Origin: Neurospora tetrasperma FGSC 2508
Lineage: Eukaryota > Ascomycota > Sordariomycetes > Sordariales > Sordariaceae
Length of the DNA: 64,000 nucleotides
Assembly: GCF_000213175.1 (NCBI RefSeq)
Contig: NW_009799100.1
Coordinates: forward strand, 1,818,705 to 1,882,704
Direction: 5' to 3'
In this document: positions 59,576 through 64,000 of the stretch, piece after piece
Numbering within the stretch: the stretch's first letter is position 1
Layout: every line of letters begins with the position of its first letter
The notes under the pieces: model-generated
What the model was told of the DNA's origin: nothing
The model's database searches: none
Seen by the model: the letters and a program-made list of their open reading frames with translations, nothing else
Program-made: the position numbers and the translations under genes

Positions 59576-60440
59576 GACAGGCGCAGGCGGCGTCCTAATG
59601 ACTGAGAATGGGTACGTAAAAGATGTCCTTCGCTTGAACCGTGAAAATCAACACTGTTGATTTGATAGGTAATGAAATGAAGAAAGGTTAAATGTGGGGA
59701 AGGGTTGCTTAAGAAACGATCTCAGCGATGCTGCTGCTTCAGTTTGGAGTTGCACAGTGCAATGGACGGGCTGTCGAGATCACGCAGACATAGTAGAAAC
59801 ACCACCACTGCAGGTACGTACAAGTAGGTCGGAAGCCCTGAAGTAGCACTGGCCACCTGCCCAACAGGTCTTGGGACGTGGTGTGTGTTCCCCTGCCAGC
59901 GCAGCAAATAACGGACGGAGAACTGACGGAAAGGAGGTTCAAGTCAGAGACACTTGACTACTAGGCAGTATCTGACACTTCGTTGGTACAATGTCCGTTG
60001 AGAGTTCCTGAAGGTTCTGAGAAATGTTTGGCTGGAATTTGGCAAACGTGACTGTCAAGATCGAAAGAAAGTCTCGAATGGAAAGTGAGCTCAACGCTGC
60101 GCCATGCCACGGTCCAGGTCGTTCAGGAACGCGCACAAGCACGGACCCCAAGTGCCCCACCATGTTGAGCTCAGGTCAGGTCGCGGGAGATATGGATGGT
60201 TCCACTCATGCACAACGCTCAGAGCCTCAGACCGTACCCCCCAGTCCGCCCCTGAGTGTGTACAAGATAATGGAACTTGGACGCATTGTAATGACTCGTA
60301 TTATGTATGACCCAAACCACCACCCGCACACCAAACCCTTGAAGCATACCTACGTACTCAATCTGCCATCTTGTAGAATACGGGCACGAGCAGGGGTATT
60401 GATTCAGTAGAGGGTGCAGACTGTATATTGTGTAGAGCTC
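59576..60440. other. gene-free stretch between the Clr2-like gene and island 2
   Basis: About 865 bp of normal composition holding the promoter of the Clr2-like gene. A 128-codon plus-strand frame at 60024-60410 has no features. RIP-type sequence starts soon after 60450. Confidence 0.45.
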
Positions 60441-60721
60441 TGTTTTTTGGGGAAATCCCTCATACAGAAAATCTAATATCGAAGTAATACTAGCGTAGCC
60501 CGCTTACGTAAGGTCTAGGCTAGCTACTCTAATTACTTCTTTTATTTAATATACCCCCCTAACTAAATTAGAATCTAGGGAGGTTGTCGTTTTTAAAATT
60601 ATTTATAGATTCTATACCCTTTCTATTCCTTTTCTAGTAATTACCTTTAAAGGTATCGCCTACTCCCTTTTTCTATTAATAAGGAAGGTTAACGGTACCC
60701 TTTTTAATAACTAAACCGCTA

Positions 60722-60866
60722 AGTCCCGTAGTTCAATAGTTAGAACGTCAGGGTATTATTCTTAATTATCCGTCTACTATCTCTTAAGTATATTTAAAAG
60801 TATAATTAGCGGATCACTTCTAAATAATATACCCGAAAGTCACAAGTTCGAATCCTGCCGGGACCA
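60722..60866 (+). pseudogene. tRNA-like sequence with long insert, RIP-eroded
   Basis: The ends pair as a tRNA acceptor stem (AGTCCCG with CGGGACC, then A), with an A-C mismatch at the first pair that a G-to-A change would explain. A D-arm-like TAGTTCAATAGTTAGAAC and an intact T loop TTCGAAT follow the order of a tRNA. About 75-80 nt sit in the anticodon loop, far more than a normal tRNA intron. T runs follow within 5 nt, like a polymerase III terminator. The anticodon cannot be set with confidence. It may be a tRNA gene hit by RIP or the head of a tRNA-derived element. Confidence 0.5.
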
Positions 60867-61499
60867 ATCTTTTTACCTTTTTTCTTTTTTCTTCTTATAT
60901 AATTAAGTTATTATATTAGTACCTCTTAATTTTTAGAAGTCATTTCAACCGTATAGTATAGGAAGGCTATTTATACTTATAATAATACCCTCCCAAATTT
61001 TTATCCCTTAATCGCTCTCTCTAATCAATCCTCTTCATCGACTATAATCAAATAGTTCGCTTTTATTATTACTAACTCCCTTCTCTATCCTTATCTCTCT
61101 CTAATATTTACTATATTGAATTATTTTATAAATTCCTAATATTTATATACGTTAAGCACTTTAGTAAATCTATCAGGAATTATTTTACCAGTAGGTACGT
61201 AATATATATTAATAAGGCTGCGTTATTGGCCTTCTCTAAGCTAATAATTATAAATATTAATATACTTAAGCTTAGTTTGGAGCTTAGAATTCTCTTTAGT
61301 AATAAGGCGTATCGTCTATTTATTATTACAACTGAAGGGAATAACCTCAATCCCGAATCGAAGGGTAAAAGAGTTAAAGAGCCTCTTAATTTATATACCT
61401 TTCTTTATTCCTTAAGTAAAGGATAATAACTCTACTTTAGTTATTAAAATAGTAATTGTATTTTACTTATTAATATACTAATCGATTATACTATTAAAT

Positions 61500-64000
61500 A
61501 ATTATATTGCGAATCCTTATAAACTTCTTCGGTTGTTAATATTATTAGTAAAGGAAATATTAATATAGATTTCAAATTCGTTACTTCCTCCTAATTAGAA
61601 GGTATAATAATTAGTACTGCAAAGGTATACCTTCACTCGCTCGATTATTGAATAATGAATTAGTCTAGAATTAATTAGAAAACGGGCTAGCCGGGATAGC
61701 GTAAAAATAATATTGGGTCTAATAATAATAGTAAGGTATAAAACTACGCTAATAGCCTATTAATACAATTTAATTACGTACTATATAGAGGATTAAAATT
61801 AAAAAATAAGCTCTTTAACTATTATAAGGGTATTAAAGGGTTTCTTCCTCTACTTAATTCCTTTAGTTATTTTAAAGATATACTCTCGCTATAATAACTA
61901 AAGTAAATAGCGTAGGCAGTCCCGAATAACCTTAATACTTAAAAATTACTAAATATTTTAACCGCTAATTAATTAATAGTATTGCTTAAAAGTAGTAATT
62001 ACTCGCTCTACAAATAATAAATATTCTAATTTATAAATAAGGATATTATTATTAATATAAAAGAGAATAATAATACTCTCTTTAATTAATATATATAGTT
62101 CTATAAGGATAGAGGTAAGGCTAACCTCTATAAAAATTTTAATAAATTCCTTCTACTAGAATAGTAGAAAGCGCTATAACCTATAGAGAGCGTATAGAAG
62201 CTTTAATACTTTACCCTTACGGTCCTAATTGTGAAATAATTTTATATAGATAGTCTCGTCTAATACTATGTTAATAAAGGTATTAACCGCATTATACTAT
62301 TTAAATTCGAAATTAAAATAGGCTATAATTACTATTATAATCCTAAACAATCGGATTATAAAGGAAGTAATATACGTTTCTCGTACGTTATTATATAATT
62401 ATTAATCTCTTCAAACTATTAAATAAACTTTATACTTAAGGTAATACCCTTCTATATTAAACTTATATATATATATTTATATTAAGCCAAATAATTTAAT
62501 AGCTATATTAGTATATTATTCATCCTTATCGACCTACGCCTACAATTTCTTCTCTTTGTAATTTTTTATATACTTTTATTTAGCCTTATAGAAGAGATTA
62601 TTAAACGGATAATAATTAAAATCGTTATAAACCCAAGGGGGAGGAGGGAATTCTCGTCGGTAAAAATTAGCTAAAGTATTAAAGTCGTTATAACAATCTA
62701 TAATATTTCTAATTAATTTCAAATCGTCGGAGAACTTCTTTCCTTCCCCCTTTTTACTAATAGCCGTATATCTTAATTAGTTAAAAGTTTCCTTATTAAT
62801 AGGCTATCTATTATATAACTTAATATTTATTTTATTTAAAGTAATTAAGAAGGACCCGACCTAGTAGAGGTATTTATTATACATTAACCAGTTTTACTAG
62901 GAGCGTAACGTACTAAAACTATTAATAAGGAATAATATTAAATTTTCTAGGGGAGTAGAATAACCCGTTTCCTCTTCTTTATTTATTATTATACTCTATT
63001 AATCGTTTTACGGCTTAATTCTAATACTAGAGCTCTAATACCCTCTTTTTATTCCTCCTCTTATATATATATAAATTTAGTCAATTCGGAAGTTGCAGTA
63101 CTATCGGCGGCGGGTAAGGATTTAATAACCGGATTAGTCTTTTTATCTTCTACTTTAACGCTTCTAATAGGTAGTAGATTATATATATTAAATTCTAATT
63201 AATAAATATTATTTAATTATACGGCCAATTCTTTAAGGGAAATATTAAGGGTATTATAAAATTTCTCAACTTTACTTATAAAGACTTTATCCTCGTTAAA
63301 AACTATATTTTTTATTATAATTATCTAATTTATATATAGGTTCCAAATACAATAAATATTATTAAATTAGTAACCGACTAAATACCTTACCTAAGCGCGT
63401 CGTTTGAGCTTCTAAATCCGTTTCTAACTGCCTAAAATATCGACTATAAATACGAAAGCTTTATAACTATAGACTTTAAAGTAGGACAATCGTAATACTA
63501 ATTTTTACTAACCGCTATTACAATTAACTATATATATAATAAAGCGCTCTTCTAAGGACTTCTAATTAAACTCCTATTTTAAAATTATATTCAATAAATA
63601 TACTACTGCTATTATTATTTCTCTCTAGAACTCTTATAGTAAATTTACTAACTCTTTTATTACTACCGACTTTTTCCTAATTATACCCCCCGAACATTCA
63701 ACGCCGCCGTTCTATACTTAAATATATAGAGCCGAGGGTTCGAGAACCGTACCTCACTTTATTAAGAAGGTAGTAATACAGGGTTTATTTATAGTTATTT
63801 TATTATTATATTCGATTATCCTTAGTCGGATTTAGTAATAAAGTTTAAAACTATTAAATAATAATATTAGTAAAATAATAATCGAGTCTATTGTCTAGTC
63901 TAGTAAGTAATATAATTATACCTTTTTAAATTAATAATTTACGATGATTATTAAATTTAATATTATACCTCTATTAAGGATTCTAATTAGGGGATAATTA
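61500..64000 (-). mobile_element. Ty1/Copia LTR retrotransposon fossil, broken, runs off the window
   Basis: On the minus strand, about 61.88-62.6 kb, the pattern of a Ty1/Copia reverse transcriptase can still be recognised in the right order, with the RNase H side lying to the left. The 5' part (integrase and gag) would lie to the right and beyond the window end. The element is RIP-mutated with very many breaks and is dead. I could not set LTR borders here; the left border is an estimate. Confidence 0.7.

Larger units (their letters stand above)
60450..64000. other. AT-rich, RIP-mutated repeat island 2 (continues past the window)
   Basis: The same composition as island 1: AT-rich, TA in excess, CA and TG scarce. 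Contents that can be recognised are a tRNA-like sequence and a Copia fossil. No open frame longer than about 66 codons remains. Confidence 0.88.

Overview
The window is nuclear DNA of a filamentous ascomycete, most likely a Sordariomycete of the Neurospora/Sordariales kind. Three things point there: short introns with GTAWGT-type donors, CTAAC-like branch points and CAG/TAG acceptors; a gene set typical of such fungi (NIT-9-type molybdopterin enzyme, Zn2Cys6 regulator, xanthine dioxygenase, GH125 mannosidase, Clr2-type silencing protein); and two very AT-rich islands (about 19.6-31.2 kb and 60.45 kb to the window end) in which CA and TG dinucleotides are nearly absent and TA is in large excess, the signature of repeat-induced point mutation (RIP).

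Layout. 0-1.2 kb: the end of an open frame and a decayed CPxC zinc-finger-like frame. 1.2-15.7 kb: a compact housekeeping block, mostly in divergent pairs: TFIIA-gamma / V-ATPase c'' ; NIT-9 / POP5 ; GPN2 / BUB3 ; then an unrecognised basic protein and a two-RRM RNA-binding protein, both on the minus strand. 15.7-19.5 kb: no supported gene. 19.5-31.3 kb: the first RIP island, bounded by a short inverted repeat with a CA microsatellite. It holds a Ty3/Gypsy fossil with both LTRs and an exact 5-bp target duplication, a 140-bp solo-LTR-like insert that looks younger than the RIP around it, and a Tc1/mariner (DDE_3) relic. 32-34.4 kb: NADPH-cytochrome P450 reductase. 34.4-38.3 kb: no supported gene. 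38.3-48 kb: the giant Furry/Tao3/PAG1 morphogenesis gene, split by an assembly gap with identical 722-bp sequence on both sides. 49.4-53.7 kb: a Zn2Cys6 regulator facing an alpha-ketoglutarate-dependent xanthine dioxygenase. 54.65 kb: intron-bearing tRNA-Tyr. 55-59.6 kb: GH125 mannosidase and a Clr2-domain protein. 60.45-64 kb: the second RIP island, with an eroded tRNA-like gene and a Ty1/Copia fossil that runs off the end.

Working together. Most genes are unrelated housekeeping functions: transcription initiation, vacuolar acidification, molybdenum cofactor, RNase P, GTPase-assisted RNA polymerase assembly, spindle checkpoint. The one coherent regulatory story is purine use: the xanthine dioxygenase promoter carries an exact TCGG-N6-CCGA site (UaY type) beside two GATA sites (AreA/NIT2 type), as expected for purine induction plus nitrogen control. 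Many gene models have very short terminal exons (4-nt and 10-nt first exons, an 18-nt last exon). I saw no clearly new multi-gene system. The most useful second looks are the island architecture, the assembly duplication, the P450 reductase intron-retention tail, the PAG1 post-stop GQ frame and the purine promoter.
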